Assembly: GCA_001899635.1 (NCBI GenBank)
Contig: MKVQ01000027.1
Location: 124,001 to 188,000, forward strand
Origin: Myxococcales bacterium 68-20
GTDB lineage: Bacteria; Myxococcota_A; Polyangia; Polyangiales; Polyangiaceae
Direction: 5' to 3'
DNA length: 64,000 nucleotides
In this document: piece by piece, positions 1 to 9,000 of the stretch
Position numbering within the stretch: the first letter of the stretch is position 1
Layout: the number at the start of each line of letters is the position of its first letter
Notes under the pieces: generated by a model
What the model was told of the DNA's origin: nothing
The model's database searches: none
The model's input: the letters and a program-made list of their open reading frames with translations, nothing else
Program-made: the position numbers and the translations under genes

Positions 1-3000
1 ACCGGCGAACAACCCGACGGCCGGCCGCTCCGCCAGAGCCGGGCGCAGGACGCCGTGGTCGCCTCGTGCGACGCGACGACGACCGCCGCGTCCGCTGGGT
101 GCAATCTGCAAGTACCGAGGGCGGGCTACTTCATCGTCCGCGCCACCGCCAGCGATCCGCGCAAGAGCACCGTGCGCGCGAGCATGGGCATCTACGGAAC
201 GGAGGACACGCCGACGACGCAGACCGCGTGGGCGTCCGACGATCGGCAGGGCATCAAGCTCGAGGCGAACAAGAAGACGTACGACGTCGGCGAGACCGCC
301 AAGGTGCTCCTCCGCAGCCCCTTCAAGGAGGGCCAGGCGCTCGTCACCGTCGAGCGCAACGGCGTCCTCTGGCGTCAGGTCGTTCCGATCAAGGGGCCGG
401 TCCCCGTCGTGGACGTCCCGATCCGTCCCGAGTTCTACCCGAACGCTTTCGTCAGCGTCGTCGCGGTGCGCGGGCGCATCCAGGCGCCTCCGGCGTCGGG
501 CGCCGATCTCGGCGGTCCCGAGTTCCGCTTCGGCTGGGCCGAGCTCGCCGTGAACCAGGAGGCTCACCGCCTCGACGTGAGCATCACGGATCCGAAGAAG
601 GAGTACCAGCCGGGCGCGACCGTAGAGGCCGACGTCGTCGTCAAGGACAAGGACGGCAAGCCCGTCGAGAGCGCCCTCACGTTCTACGTCGTCGACGAGG
701 GCGTGCTGGCGCTCACGAGCTACGTGACTCCGGACCCGCTCCCCGCGTTCGTGCGCCGGCGCAAGATGTCCGTCTTCACCTTCGACAACCGCGAAGGCCT
801 CGGGCGAATCCTGCCGATGAAGGCAGGCGAGAAGGTCTCTCCGCTCGGCTACGAGTACGCCCTCGCCCGCAACCCGGGCGACGCCTACGACAAGGGCGAC
901 GATGGCGGCGACGGCGGCCTCAAGCGCGCCGACTTCCGCACGACCGCTTTCTTCGAGGCGGGTCGGAAGACGGACAAGGCGGGCAAGGCTCGCTTCTCCT
1001 TCAAGCTGCCCGACAACCTCACCACCTTCCGGATCATGGCGGTGGCCGCCGCCGGCGACGATCGCTTCGGATCGGGCGACTCGCGGATCACGACGAACCG
1101 CCGCCTCATGGCGCGGCCCGCCCTCCCGCGGCTCATGCGCGTCGGCGACGCTCTCGAGGCGAGCGTCGTGGTGTCGTCGAAGGTCGACGAGAAGACGCGC
1201 GACACGTCGCCGATGAAGGTCGACGTCAAGATGAACGCGACCGGGCTCACCCTCGCCGGCCCGAGCACGCGCAGCGTGATGCTGCCGCGCGGCGGGCAGA
1301 TCGAGGTCCGCTTCCCGGTGAAGGCCGAGGCTCCGGGCGAAGCGGTGATCGGGTTCGAGGTACGCTCGGGCGCCGACGTCGATCGCGTCGAGATGAAGCG
1401 CAAGGTGGAGCTGCCCGTCTCGGTCGAGAAGGTCGCCGTCTACGGCGAGACCTCGGGCGAGGCGGCGGTCGGCCTCGGCGATCTCACCTCGATGCGCCGC
1501 GACTACGGCGGCCTCGAGGTCCGCGTCTCGTCGAGCGCGCTCGTCGGCCTCGGCATGACGCTCGACGGTCTCCAGGAGTACCCGTACGGGTGCACCGAGC
1601 AGATCACGAGCAAGATCCTCCCGCTCATCGCGATGATGGATCTCTCGAAGGACGTTCAACCGTCCGGCAACTCGAACGCGATCATCGATGCGGGCGTCGA
1701 GACGCTCCTGAAGCGCCAGAACTACGACGGCGGCTTCGGCTTCTGGGACAAGGGCTCGTCGGAGCCGTGGCTCAGCGCGTACACGCTCCTCGCCGTCGCG
1801 GGCGCGGCGGACAAGAAGCGCTTCGTCCCGCGCGACGTCATCGAGCGCGGGCGCAGCTACCTCACGATGAGCCTCGCGGCCGCGACGCGACGGCTCGCCA
1901 AGATCGAGAGCGACGGAGACGACCTCCCCCGCGCAGCGAACGAGAACGGGAACGGAGCCGACGACGCCGAGAAGCGCGCGAACGAGGAGCTCGCGCGGAA
2001 GATCGACTTCGTCGGCGCGGCGCTGATCGGAGACACCCTCTCCACGCTCGGCGCGCCGAACCCGGGCGCGCTCAACGTCCTCTACGACGCACGCGCAGGA
2101 CAGCGCCTCTTCGGCCAAGCGATGCTCCTCCACGCGATGGCGCGGAGCGACATGAGCGCCGCGCAGATCAAGACGCTCGCAGGCGAGATCGAGTCACGCC
2201 TCCGCGTGGGGCCGAACAGCGTCGACATCGACGAGGACGACTCCCATGCGATGGGCTCCGTCCTCGAGTCAAAGGCACGCACGCTCGCGGTAGTCCTCCG
2301 CGCGCTCCTCGCGGCCGATCCGAAGCACACGCTCGCGCCGCGCATCGCCCGCCGTCTCCTTGCGCTCCGCCAGCAGAACGGCTCCTGGCGGACGACGCAA
2401 GAAGACGGATGGGCGCTGCTCGCCCTGGCCGACTACCGCCGGCTCCAGGAGTCCGGGCAGGGCGCCATGGATGCTCGCACGCTGCTCGGCGGTACGGAGC
2501 TCCTCCAGAGCAGCTTCGCTCGCGGCAGCGCCCGCGAGGACAAGATCTTCGTCTCCGCCGACACGCTCCTCTCGCGAGGGCCGACGCTCTCGTTCGAGGC
2601 CCGCGGCGGTACGCTGTTCTACTCCGCTCAGCTCAAGTACGCGACGACCGCGCTCCCCACGAAGGCACGCGACGAAGGGCTCTTCGTGACGAAGCTCGTC
2701 CGCGGGGTGGCACCGACGGCTGTGAACGAGGCGCTCGCGAGTATCCCGAAGCGAAGCGCCGACGCGGTCAACGCCGGCGAGCTCGTCGTCGTCGACCTGC
2801 TCTTCGAGTCGGCCGAGCCCCGGGACCACATCGTGATCGATGATCCGCTCCCGGCCGGGCTCGAGGCGCTCGACTACGACCTCGATACGACCTCGCATGC
2901 GGGGCGCGACGAGGAGGAGCGGCCGGACGCTCCGAAGGCGACCTTCCTCGGCACGACCTTCCGCAGCGCGAAGGCCCGCCGCGAGGTGCGCGACGATCGC

Positions 3001-3174
3001 GTCGTCAACTACTTCGACAAGATCGAGCCGGGCATGTACCGCGTCCGCTACCTCGCCCGCGCGACATCGATCGGCTCGTTCGTCGTCCCGCCCACACGCA
3101 TCGAGGCGATGTACGCGCCCGAGACCTACGGGCGCACGGCAGCGAGCACGCTCGTCGTCCGCGCGAAGCCCTGA
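1..3174 (+). CDS. alpha-2-macroglobulin family protein, 5' end outside the window
   Basis: The frame is open to the left edge, so the true start lies upstream; at least 1,057 residues are present. Alpha-2-macroglobulins are large envelope proteins that trap attacking proteases after a bait region is cut. The thioester motif is visible as YGCTEQ (CTEQ codons at 1591-1602), the CxEQ form used by active bacterial homologues. It is followed by the helical thioester-domain signature NYDGGFGFW and then a C-terminal beta domain. Upstream MG-type beta domains and segments such as YVVDEGVLALTSY fit the family. The protein ends in a folded domain with no membrane helix. The family is clear; the N-terminus and membrane anchoring cannot be judged. 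Confidence 0.93.
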   Translation, partial: TGEQPDGRPLRQSRAQDAVVASCDATTTAASAGCNLQVPRAGYFIVRATASDPRKSTVRASMGIYGTEDTPTTQTAWASDDRQGIKLEANKKTYDVGETAKVLLRSPFKEGQALVTVERNGVLWRQVVPIKGPVPVVDVPIRPEFYPNAFVSVVAVRGRIQAPPASGADLGGPEFRFGWAELAVNQEAHRLDVSITDPKKEYQPGATVEADVVVKDKDGKPVESALTFYVVDEGVLALTSYVTPDPLPAFVRRRKMSVFTFDNREGLGRILPMKAGEKVSPLGYEYALARNPGDAYDKGDDGGDGGLKRADFRTTAFFEAGRKTDKAGKARFSFKLPDNLTTFRIMAVAAAGDDRFGSGDSRITTNRRLMARPALPRLMRVGDALEASVVVSSKVDEKTRDTSPMKVDVKMNATGLTLAGPSTRSVMLPRGGQIEVRFPVKAEAPGEAVIGFEVRSGADVDRVEMKRKVELPVSVEKVAVYGETSGEAAVGLGDLTSMRRDYGGLEVRVSSSALVGLGMTLDGLQEYPYGCTEQITSKILPLIAMMDLSKDVQPSGNSNAIIDAGVETLLKRQNYDGGFGFWDKGSSEPWLSAYTLLAVAGAADKKRFVPRDVIERGRSYLTMSLAAATRRLAKIESDGDDLPRAANENGNGADDAEKRANEELARKIDFVGAALIGDTLSTLGAPNPGALNVLYDARAGQRLFGQAMLLHAMARSDMSAAQIKTLAGEIESRLRVGPNSVDIDEDDSHAMGSVLESKARTLAVVLRALLAADPKHTLAPRIARRLLALRQQNGSWRTTQEDGWALLALADYRRLQESGQGAMDARTLLGGTELLQSSFARGSAREDKIFVSADTLLSRGPTLSFEARGGTLFYSAQLKYATTALPTKARDEGLFVTKLVRGVAPTAVNEALASIPKRSADAVNAGELVVVDLLFESAEPRDHIVIDDPLPAGLEALDYDLDTTSHAGRDEEERPDAPKATFLGTTFRSAKARREVRDDRVVNYFDKIEPGMYRVRYLARATSIGSFVVPPTRIEAMYAPETYGRTAASTLVVRAKP

Positions 3175-3203
3175 CCTGGGGCGCCCCCCCGCAGCGGCTC
3201 GCC

Positions 3204-3758
3204 TCAAGCCGCGTGCGGGACGACGGTCGTGGCCACGCGGCGAAGCTCGCTGAGGGCACCTGCGAGGAACAGCGAGCCGGAGACCATCGCCTGCAAGCCG
3301 AGCAACCAGGGAAGCGCGACAGTGCCCGGACCGGGCCACCCGACCAGCAGGACGCCCAAGCCGACCGCGGCGATCCCACCCAGCATGACGAGCGCGCTGA
3401 TGTCGTGGCGGTTTGACCAGCGCACATCGCTGACGCCGGTGATGATCGCGCGGATCCCACCGATGAGCCGAACCGGAAGCGTCGCAGGGAACGCCGCCAC
3501 CAACGCTATCGCGACGGCGTCGACGACACTGATGAGCACGAGCGGGCCACGTCGAACTCCCGAAGCTCGAGCTCGCGTCAGCGCGTACACGCCAAGGGCG
3601 CAATCTGCGAGCAGGTAGGCCAGGAAGAGCCCGACGGTCCTCCCGTGCGGCGCCCAAGGGTCCGCCATCAGGATCATGCCGATGACCGCGCCGACGCAGC
3701 CGCGGCCCGCCAGCGCGACCCACAGCCTGACCTCCTGAGGATTGACACTTTCGTTCAT
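3204..3758 (-). CDS. small polytopic membrane protein, HdeD/DUF308-like
   Basis: 184 residues if started at the ATG giving MNESVNPQEV; a longer reading from 3791 adds a Cys-rich tail that looks unnatural. There are about six hydrophobic segments, among them CVGAVIGMILMADPW, VGLFLAYLLADCALGVYAL, SVVDAVAIALVAAFPAT, ALVMLGGIAAVGLGVLLVGW and LLGLQAMVSGSLFLAGAL. Paired short helices with small residues are typical of the HdeD-type DUF308 family, whose best-known member is linked to acid resistance. The gene converges on the macroglobulin gene with only 29 bp between them. The family call rests on topology and composition, and no function can be given from sequence. Confidence 0.7.
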   Translation of the reverse strand: MNESVNPQEVRLWVALAGRGCVGAVIGMILMADPWAPHGRTVGLFLAYLLADCALGVYALTRARASGVRRGPLVLISVVDAVAIALVAAFPATLPVRLIGGIRAIITGVSDVRWSNRHDISALVMLGGIAAVGLGVLLVGWPGPGTVALPWLLGLQAMVSGSLFLAGALSELRRVATTVVPHAA

Positions 3759-3880
3759 GGCGCGCTCCGAGCAGCCGATGCTGCATGGCACGTGCCTCGT
3801 CGGTCCTGCCTGCGGCGCGCTCGTCTACCTGAATGGGTCCCTCCCGCTCGCGGATGAGCGATCTCGGCGGGCCGCCTCGC

Positions 3881-4840
3881 TCAAGGCGCGGCGTTGTCGA
3901 GGGTCACGACCGTCGAGGGTCGGAGCTGCACCAGCACCGGCCGCGATGTCTTGGCATCCGGATCGACGACGATCGCCGCCGGCTCTCGGTCGTCGTCGGC
4001 GTCGTCGTCCTCGTCCCCTGCTCGCACGCCGAGCCGCGACTCGTCGAATGACGGCGCGACGCGAAGGATCGCGTTCGTCGGCGGATAGACGTCGACGCGG
4101 ACGTCGCGGCGGACGCTCCCGTCGGCGCGCTGGATCGTCCGCGTCCGCCGGACGCGATACCCCGGAATGCCGAACGCCTTCAGGTGCGCCTTGTCGTCCG
4201 AGATCGAGCGATCCCGCTCGATCGTACGGGTGAACGGCAGCCGCTCGACGATCTCGGTCCGGAGCGAGACCTCGAGCTTCGTCGCTCCCGGCGCGTCGAT
4301 CCACACCTCGAGAGTGCCCTTCCCTGCCCGCGCGCGGACGATGGCCGGGCTGTCCGACGGATTCCGTAGCTTCAGATCGATCTTCGGAAAGGCCACCGTC
4401 GCGTCGAGCCCCATCCGGATGTACGCGCTCGGCCGCGAGTGCGGAACGCGAACCACGACGTCGAGCCCCGCGAGGAGCGCGGCGGCGTGGAGCGTGGAGG
4501 CAACCTGACAGGCACCGCCTCCGACGCCCTCGGCGATCATCCCGTCGCGGAGCACTAAAGCCTTCGCGTATCCGAATGCGGCGGTCCGCTCACCTACGGC
4601 ATCGTTGAACGAGAAGGTCGCTCCGGGCGCGATCGTCCTTCCGTCGACCGCCTCGGCCGCGAGCTCCACGTTGAACGCACGCGCCTTGTGCTCCGCGTCG
4701 TTCGCATAGGTCGTCGCGAAGCGGCCGAGCGCGGCGCGCCCTCCGCGCTCCCCGGACGGCGTCTCGCCCGCGAACGCAAGGCGCGGGAACGCCGCCACGA
4801 GCGCCCCTATCGCGAGGAGTTGTCGGCGGCGAAGCTTCAC
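3881..4840 (-). CDS. VanW-like exported protein
   Basis: 319 residues from a GTG start. The N-terminus (KLRRRQLLAIGALVAAF) is a signal peptide with an Arg cluster, ending near AFAGE. The central domain matches the VanW family: NAEHKAR-like start (NDAEHKARAFN), GATFSFNDAVGERTA, GGGACQVASTLHAAALLAG and VPHSRPSAYIRMGLDATVA. VanW is named from vancomycin-resistance clusters, but most members lie outside them and their biochemical role is unknown. A C-terminal beta-rich part follows. No vanH/A/X genes are nearby, so this should not be read as a resistance gene. The family call is firm and the function unknown. Confidence 0.88.
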   Translation of the reverse strand: MKLRRRQLLAIGALVAAFPRLAFAGETPSGERGGRAALGRFATTYANDAEHKARAFNVELAAEAVDGRTIAPGATFSFNDAVGERTAAFGYAKALVLRDGMIAEGVGGGACQVASTLHAAALLAGLDVVVRVPHSRPSAYIRMGLDATVAFPKIDLKLRNPSDSPAIVRARAGKGTLEVWIDAPGATKLEVSLRTEIVERLPFTRTIERDRSISDDKAHLKAFGIPGYRVRRTRTIQRADGSVRRDVRVDVYPPTNAILRVAPSFDESRLGVRAGDEDDDADDDREPAAIVVDPDAKTSRPVLVQLRPSTVVTLDNAAP

Positions 4841-6008
4841 GACCCCTCAGGTGTCGCACACCTCGGCCCCCGCGTCACGCGGCGTGCCGGTTCCCTCGGA
4901 GCACGCACCGAGAAGACTCTGTTGCGTTGAGCGTCAAGGCAGATGCCGCGTGAAGGCAATCAGCTGGCGCTTCATTCTCATCCCCGGTCTGCAGGGTGTA
5001 TGCATCGGGCACGAGCCGTCGCCCGCTCAGGTCATCTTCGAGTCGCATCGGGCTCACCGCCACGTCGTCGACGCACCGCGAACGGCACCTTCGCCAAGGG
5101 GCTCCATGACTCGTGCGGCCCGCGACCTCCGCAGCGAAAGCGGACTGCGCCGCGCAACCTCGAGGAGCTTCGGAGCCCGAATGCGCGCTTCTTGATCGTT
5201 TGACGGTGGGGTTCGCTCGCAACGAACCGCGGTCCACGGCTCTGCCGATTGACCTCGGTATCCGCGCGTACGCGCGACCTGACGTGCGAGCCCCGCATCG
5301 CGAGGTCGAGTCGCACACGGAGTGACACGCGCCACGACGTGCCGATGCGAGGCGCCTATCACGATCTCGATTTGCACACGGAGTGACGCGCACCTCGAGC
5401 AGTCCATCATGTTCTCGCGCCGCACACGGAGTGACACGCGACACGGCGTGCGCCTCGAACCGAATTGCACACGGCGTCCCCCGCGCCACGACATTCGGAG
5501 CGAGGCGCCTATCACGCTCTCGAGTTGCATGCGGCGTGACGCGCACCGCAACGTTCGTCGAGCTACCCATCACCATCTCCACTTGCACGCGACATGACGC
5601 GCACCGCGACGTTCGCCTCGAGCTACCGATCACCATCTCCAGCTGCACACGTGTCGCCTCGAGGTGCCCATCACGATCTCGAGTCGCACACTGACGCGCG
5701 CCGCGAGACACCGTCCATGGGCTCATGGCCCCCGAGCGCGGCGCGGCACGTGAATCTCCATGCCGGTGCGCCCAATTCAATGAATCCCGATCGGCGCCAA
5801 CCGCTCCCGCCATATCCGATTACGAATTACGGTTTCACACTTGACGCCCCTTGGGACGTGGCCGGTGCCAAACACGGGAGGTCGCGTCAACCCGGGCGCG
5901 CTGGCAGCCAGTCGGGTCCTCCGTGGCGACCGCGCGCGGAAGACCTCGCGACGTGATCGGAGCGTCGTTCGCCCGCGGACGGGGCCTTCCCGTGAGCCGC
6001 GAAAGTGC
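4841..6008. other. 1.2 kb stretch without a convincing gene
   Basis: Between the VanW-like gene and the broken HNH gene no frame has the codon pattern, start context or recognisable product of a real gene. Open frames here are low-complexity readings of the repeats described separately. The right-hand 300 bp, from about 5710, is more AT-rich than the surroundings and probably carries the old promoter of the HNH gene. Confidence 0.7.
5285..5705. repeat. degenerate intergenic direct repeats
   Basis: At least seven imperfect units of roughly 55-60 bp follow one another. Each has a core like TATCACGATCTCGAGTTGCA, then CACGGAGTGACGCGC, then a variable arm with CGACGTTCGCCTCGAG. Copies differ by substitutions and by loss of whole arms, so the period is irregular. 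A weaker relative appears near 5032-5062. A last unit-like piece, CCCATCACG followed by CGCACGCCGTGACCACGCG, sits just after the broken HNH gene at 6810-6842. The array shows no start codons with ribosome sites and no conserved protein reading. Confidence 0.7.
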
Positions 6009-6802
6009 ATGTTAGAAGCGGTCATGGACAAGCTGGGGGATCTGTCCGACGAGGAGCTGCTCGCGCGTCTGCGCGGGCATATGGGCAGCGGCAACGTCTG
6101 GTGTGCGAAGCTCATCGCGTATCTCGTCGAGGTCGACGAGAGGCGACTCGATCGCATTCACGCGTGCTCATCGATGTGGGACTTCTGCACGCGCAAGCTC
6201 GGAATGAGCGAAGGCGAAGCGCACCGTCGGATCGCAGCTGCTCGGACCGTCCGGCGCTTTCCCCAGGTATTCGGGTACATCGAGCGTGGCGATGTCCACC
6301 TCTGTGCGCTCTACGCGCTGCGGAAACACCTGACGAGCACGAACGTCGACGAGTTGCTCCGCGAAGCGTCCGGCAAGAGCACGCGGGAGGCCGAGAAGAT
6401 GATGGCCGCGCGCTTTCCGCGCCCCGACGTACCGGCGAGCGTCGAGCCCATCTCGCCGCAAGCACTGCTATCGCCGGTATCGCCGGCATCGCCGGTGACC
6501 GTCGCGACGCCATCGCCGATCCATGTCGGGCGCACCTCCGATGCAGCGCCCGCGTGGTCTCTGTCGCCGGCGGCGTCGCCCGCGCCCGGACCTCGGCCGA
6601 GAGTCGAGCCGCTCTCGGGGTCGAGGTATCGCATCGAGCTCACCGTGAGCGGCACGACGAAGGAAACGCTCGACCGCATCAAGGATCTGATGCTCCATCG
6701 CAACCCGAGTGGCGATCTGGAGACCATTCTCGAGCGTCGCTCGCGCTGCTGCTCGCTCGCCTGGAGAAGGTGCTGGTCGACTCGGTTCGGCGTGTCACGT
6801 AG
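6009..6802 (+). pseudogene. HNH endonuclease-type protein, frameshifted and missing the HNH domain
   Basis: The N-terminal half is a good match to the large myxobacterial HNH family: DELLARLRG-like opening, VDERRLDRIHACSSMWDFCT, LGMSEGEAHRRIAAARTVRRFP, then EASGKSTREAEKMMAARFPRP and a Pro/Ala/Ser-rich linker. In intact members a coiled helix and a Cys/His-rich HNH nuclease follow. Here the frame slips by one base near 6733-6740. The expected helix (LALLLARLEKVLVDSVRRV) continues in another frame and stops at 6802. The original frame reads Arg/Cys-rich nonsense to 6833. No HNH residues occur downstream, so nuclease activity is lost. The start may be the ATG at 6009 or at 6024. Confidence 0.85.
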
Positions 6803-6926
6803 AGCCGCCCATCACGCGTGGCGCACGCCGTGACCACGCGACCTCGGCCGCCTCAGCCGAGCACATGGCGCCCCAGCGTTCGGGGCGACGACGAGCGATC
6901 TCGTACGCTGCGCGACTCGAAGCAGC

Positions 6927-7364
6927 TCAGGACGCGCCGCCGGCGCGGAGGTTGATGCCGTATTCGAGATAGCCCTTGAGGCACACCATCATGTGCATCC
7001 ATCCGCCGCAGTTGCCGTAGGACGACTTGACGCCCTTCGCGTCCTCACGCCAGCCCGACTCGCTGATCTGCACCATGGTGCTGTTGGCATCGAGTGACTT
7101 GAAGACCATCTCGACGCGCGTGTCGTAGCCCTCGCCCCCCTCCCATTCGAAGACGATGCGTTCGTCCTCGACCACCTGTCGAACGATGACGTCGTGCTCG
7201 CCGGGCACCTCGGCGAACGTCCACTTCACCGTCGTGCCCTCTACGAGCGGGCCGCTCGCCACCTTGACGAAGTAGCCGCTCAGCTTCTTCGGGTCGATGA
7301 CGGCGTCGAAGACCTCGGCGATCGGCTTCTGGATCTTCAGCTGGACCTGGAACTGAGGCTTCAT
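6927..7364 (-). CDS. SRPBCC / AHSA1-like protein
   Basis: 145 residues with the START/Bet v1-like pattern of the Aha1-C-terminal family: KIQKPIAEVFDAVIDPKKLSG at the start, a central FEWEGGEGYDTRVEMVF strand pair, and a C-terminal helix containing GNCGGWMHMMVCLKGYLE. These small cytosolic proteins form a hydrophobic cavity; many act with an ArsR regulator, but their ligands are mostly unknown. The gene is divergent from an ArsR gene starting 49 bp away, a very common pairing for this family. Regulation by that ArsR through the shared operator is likely. Confidence 0.9.
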   Translation of the reverse strand: MKPQFQVQLKIQKPIAEVFDAVIDPKKLSGYFVKVASGPLVEGTTVKWTFAEVPGEHDVIVRQVVEDERIVFEWEGGEGYDTRVEMVFKSLDANSTMVQISESGWREDAKGVKSSYGNCGGWMHMMVCLKGYLEYGINLRAGGAS

Positions 7365-7396
7365 CGTGCTTCTCCGGCTCGGGTTCGCCGTTAATG

Positions 7397-7414
7397 TGTT
7401 ATAAAGTTATAACA
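7397..7414. promoter_or_regulatory. inverted repeat operator touching the ArsR start codon
   Basis: A perfect 8-bp inverted repeat with a 2-bp centre, TGTTATAA-AG-TTATAACA, lies between the SRPBCC and ArsR genes. Its last base is the A of the ArsR ATG. It stands out as AT-only arms in very GC-rich DNA and has the size and symmetry of an ArsR-family site. Binding here could close both divergent promoters. Confidence 0.75.
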
Positions 7415-7743
7415 TGTCAAGAGCGGAGCACGACGACCTGCTCTTCAAGGCGCTGGCGGACGCTCGGCGCCGCGAGATCCTGGACCTCTTGAAGGACGCT
7501 CCGCGCACCACGGGTGAGCTCTGCGCGCACTTCGCAGGGTCGCTCGATCGATGCACCGTGATGCAGCACATCGGCGTCCTCGAGAAGGCTGACCTCGTCA
7601 TCGCCCGGCGGGAGGGACGGCACCGGTGGAACTACCTGAACGCGGCTCCGTTCAAGGAGATCTACGACCGGTGGATCTCGTCGTACGCCACCGCAGCGGT
7701 CGATCTGCTCGTGAAAATGAAGCGGGACATGGAAGGCAAGTGA
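7414..7743 (+). CDS. ArsR-family transcriptional regulator
   Basis: 109 residues, a normal length for a single winged-helix ArsR protein. The pattern is KALADARRREILDLLKD (helix 1-2), TTGELCAHFAGSLDRCTVMQHIGVLEKADLV (recognition region) and ARREGRHRWNYLNAAPFKEIYDRW (wing and dimer helix). The metal-binding ELCVCDL motif of ArsR/SmtB sensors is absent. It belongs instead to the subgroup paired with SRPBCC proteins. No Shine-Dalgarno sequence precedes the ATG because an AT-rich palindrome occupies that place, so the mRNA may be leaderless. It probably represses itself and the divergent SRPBCC gene. Confidence 0.93.
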   Translation: MSRAEHDDLLFKALADARRREILDLLKDAPRTTGELCAHFAGSLDRCTVMQHIGVLEKADLVIARREGRHRWNYLNAAPFKEIYDRWISSYATAAVDLLVKMKRDMEGK

Positions 7744-7844
7744 ACGATGGGCACCGGTGAGCTCACGCGAGCGGTTCGTTCGTTCCCGTCCGCTGCTCAT
7801 CGAGCCGGCGAGCGGTAGACTCTGCTTCCCCGGCGGCCACGAAC

Positions 7845-8990
7845 GTGTCATCTCCGACCGAGAGCATGGCGGCGCGCGAAACGAGGCCCTGGTATCCGTC
7901 GCTCGACGGCCTCCGATGCCTCGCGATCCTGCCGATCGTCTGGCACCACTCCACGCCGCGGCAGCTCGACGGCCTGCTCGGGCGCGGACCGCTCGGCGTC
8001 GATCTGTTCTTCGTGGTGAGCGGGTTTCTCATCACGAGCCTGCTCTTGCACGAGCGGCGCGCTGCCGGAGGTGTGGCGCTCGGCAGGTTCTGGGCGCGGC
8101 GGAGCCTCCGGATCTTCCCGCTCTACTACCTCGTGCTCGGCGCGTTCGTCGTCCATGCGCTCTTCCTCCGGGTGCCGGGTCCGGCGCGCGATCACTTCCT
8201 TCGCAACCTGCCGTTCTACGCGACGTACACGTCGAACTGGTTCACCCACGGCGCGGTCGATCATCCGATCGTGTTCGCGTTCGCGTGGTCGCTCGCGGCG
8301 GAGGAGCAGTTCTATCTCGTATGGCCGCCGGTCCTTCGCTGGCTTCGCGGAACGCTCGGGCCGGCGCTGGCGATGCTCACGCTGGTCGCGCTCGATCAGG
8401 CCGCGGAGCGCGGCTGGCTCGCGCCGTACCTCGACGAAGGCCTCGCCCTCCGGATGATGCGGAGCATCGCGACGCCGATCGGCCTCGGGGCGCTGCTCGC
8501 GCTCGCAGCGGACGCTCCGATCACGGCGCCGCTCGTGCGTGCGGTCCTCGTGCGGCGGTGGTCGTCCCTCGTCGCGCTCGCGCTCGTCTTCGCCGCGGCG
8601 ACCCTCGCATGGCCGCTCCTCCCGACCCACCTCACGATGACCGCGCTCGTCGGCGCGTGCGCGCTCCGTCGCGATCATGTCCTCGCGCCGCTCTTCGAGA
8701 ACCGGGTCGTCGGGCACATCGGAACGGTCAGCTACGGGATCTATCTCCTCAACGTCCCGGTGGTCGCTGCGTGCAAGCGACTGGTCGGCGAAGAGAGCAC
8801 CGTCCTCCTCTTCGCTGTGTCGACCGTCGCGAGCGTCGCCGTCGCGACCGCCACGTATCGATGGGTCGAGCGCCCGTTCCTCGGGCTCCGCGATCGCTTC
8901 CGCGCCGCGTCCGTTCGCGCGAGCGCGAGCGCGAGCGCAACGGCGCAGGGTCGACACGACGGTCGCTCCGACGACCGCAAAGCGGCATAG
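7845..8990 (+). CDS. acyltransferase 3 family membrane protein (OafA/YrhL-like)
   Basis: 381 residues from GTG at 7845 (an ATG at 7866 is also possible). The opening YPSLDGLRCLAILPIVWHH carries the catalytic-type His in the first membrane helix. It is followed by GVDLFFVVSGFLITSLLL and the FWARRSLRIFPLYYLVL segment, all classic for acyltransferase 3. About ten membrane helices follow, and the cytosolic tail is Arg/Ser/Ala-rich and low in complexity. These proteins transfer acetyl or other acyl groups to cell-surface glycans or lipids. The substrate cannot be inferred, because no glycan cluster adjoins it. It converges on the ATP-grasp gene with 10 bp between. Confidence 0.93.
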   Translation: MSSPTESMAARETRPWYPSLDGLRCLAILPIVWHHSTPRQLDGLLGRGPLGVDLFFVVSGFLITSLLLHERRAAGGVALGRFWARRSLRIFPLYYLVLGAFVVHALFLRVPGPARDHFLRNLPFYATYTSNWFTHGAVDHPIVFAFAWSLAAEEQFYLVWPPVLRWLRGTLGPALAMLTLVALDQAAERGWLAPYLDEGLALRMMRSIATPIGLGALLALAADAPITAPLVRAVLVRRWSSLVALALVFAAATLAWPLLPTHLTMTALVGACALRRDHVLAPLFENRVVGHIGTVSYGIYLLNVPVVAACKRLVGEESTVLLFAVSTVASVAVATATYRWVERPFLGLRDRFRAASVRASASASATAQGRHDGRSDDRKAA

Positions 8991-9000
8991 CCGGCGTGCG

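Noticed and set aside
3881-4840. Vancomycin resistance gene
   Set aside because: Only the VanW domain is shared; no vanH, vanA/B or vanX is present, and VanW-like proteins are widespread outside resistance clusters.
5285-5705. CRISPR array
   Set aside because: Repeat spacing is irregular, units are degenerate, there are no unique equal-length spacers and no cas genes.
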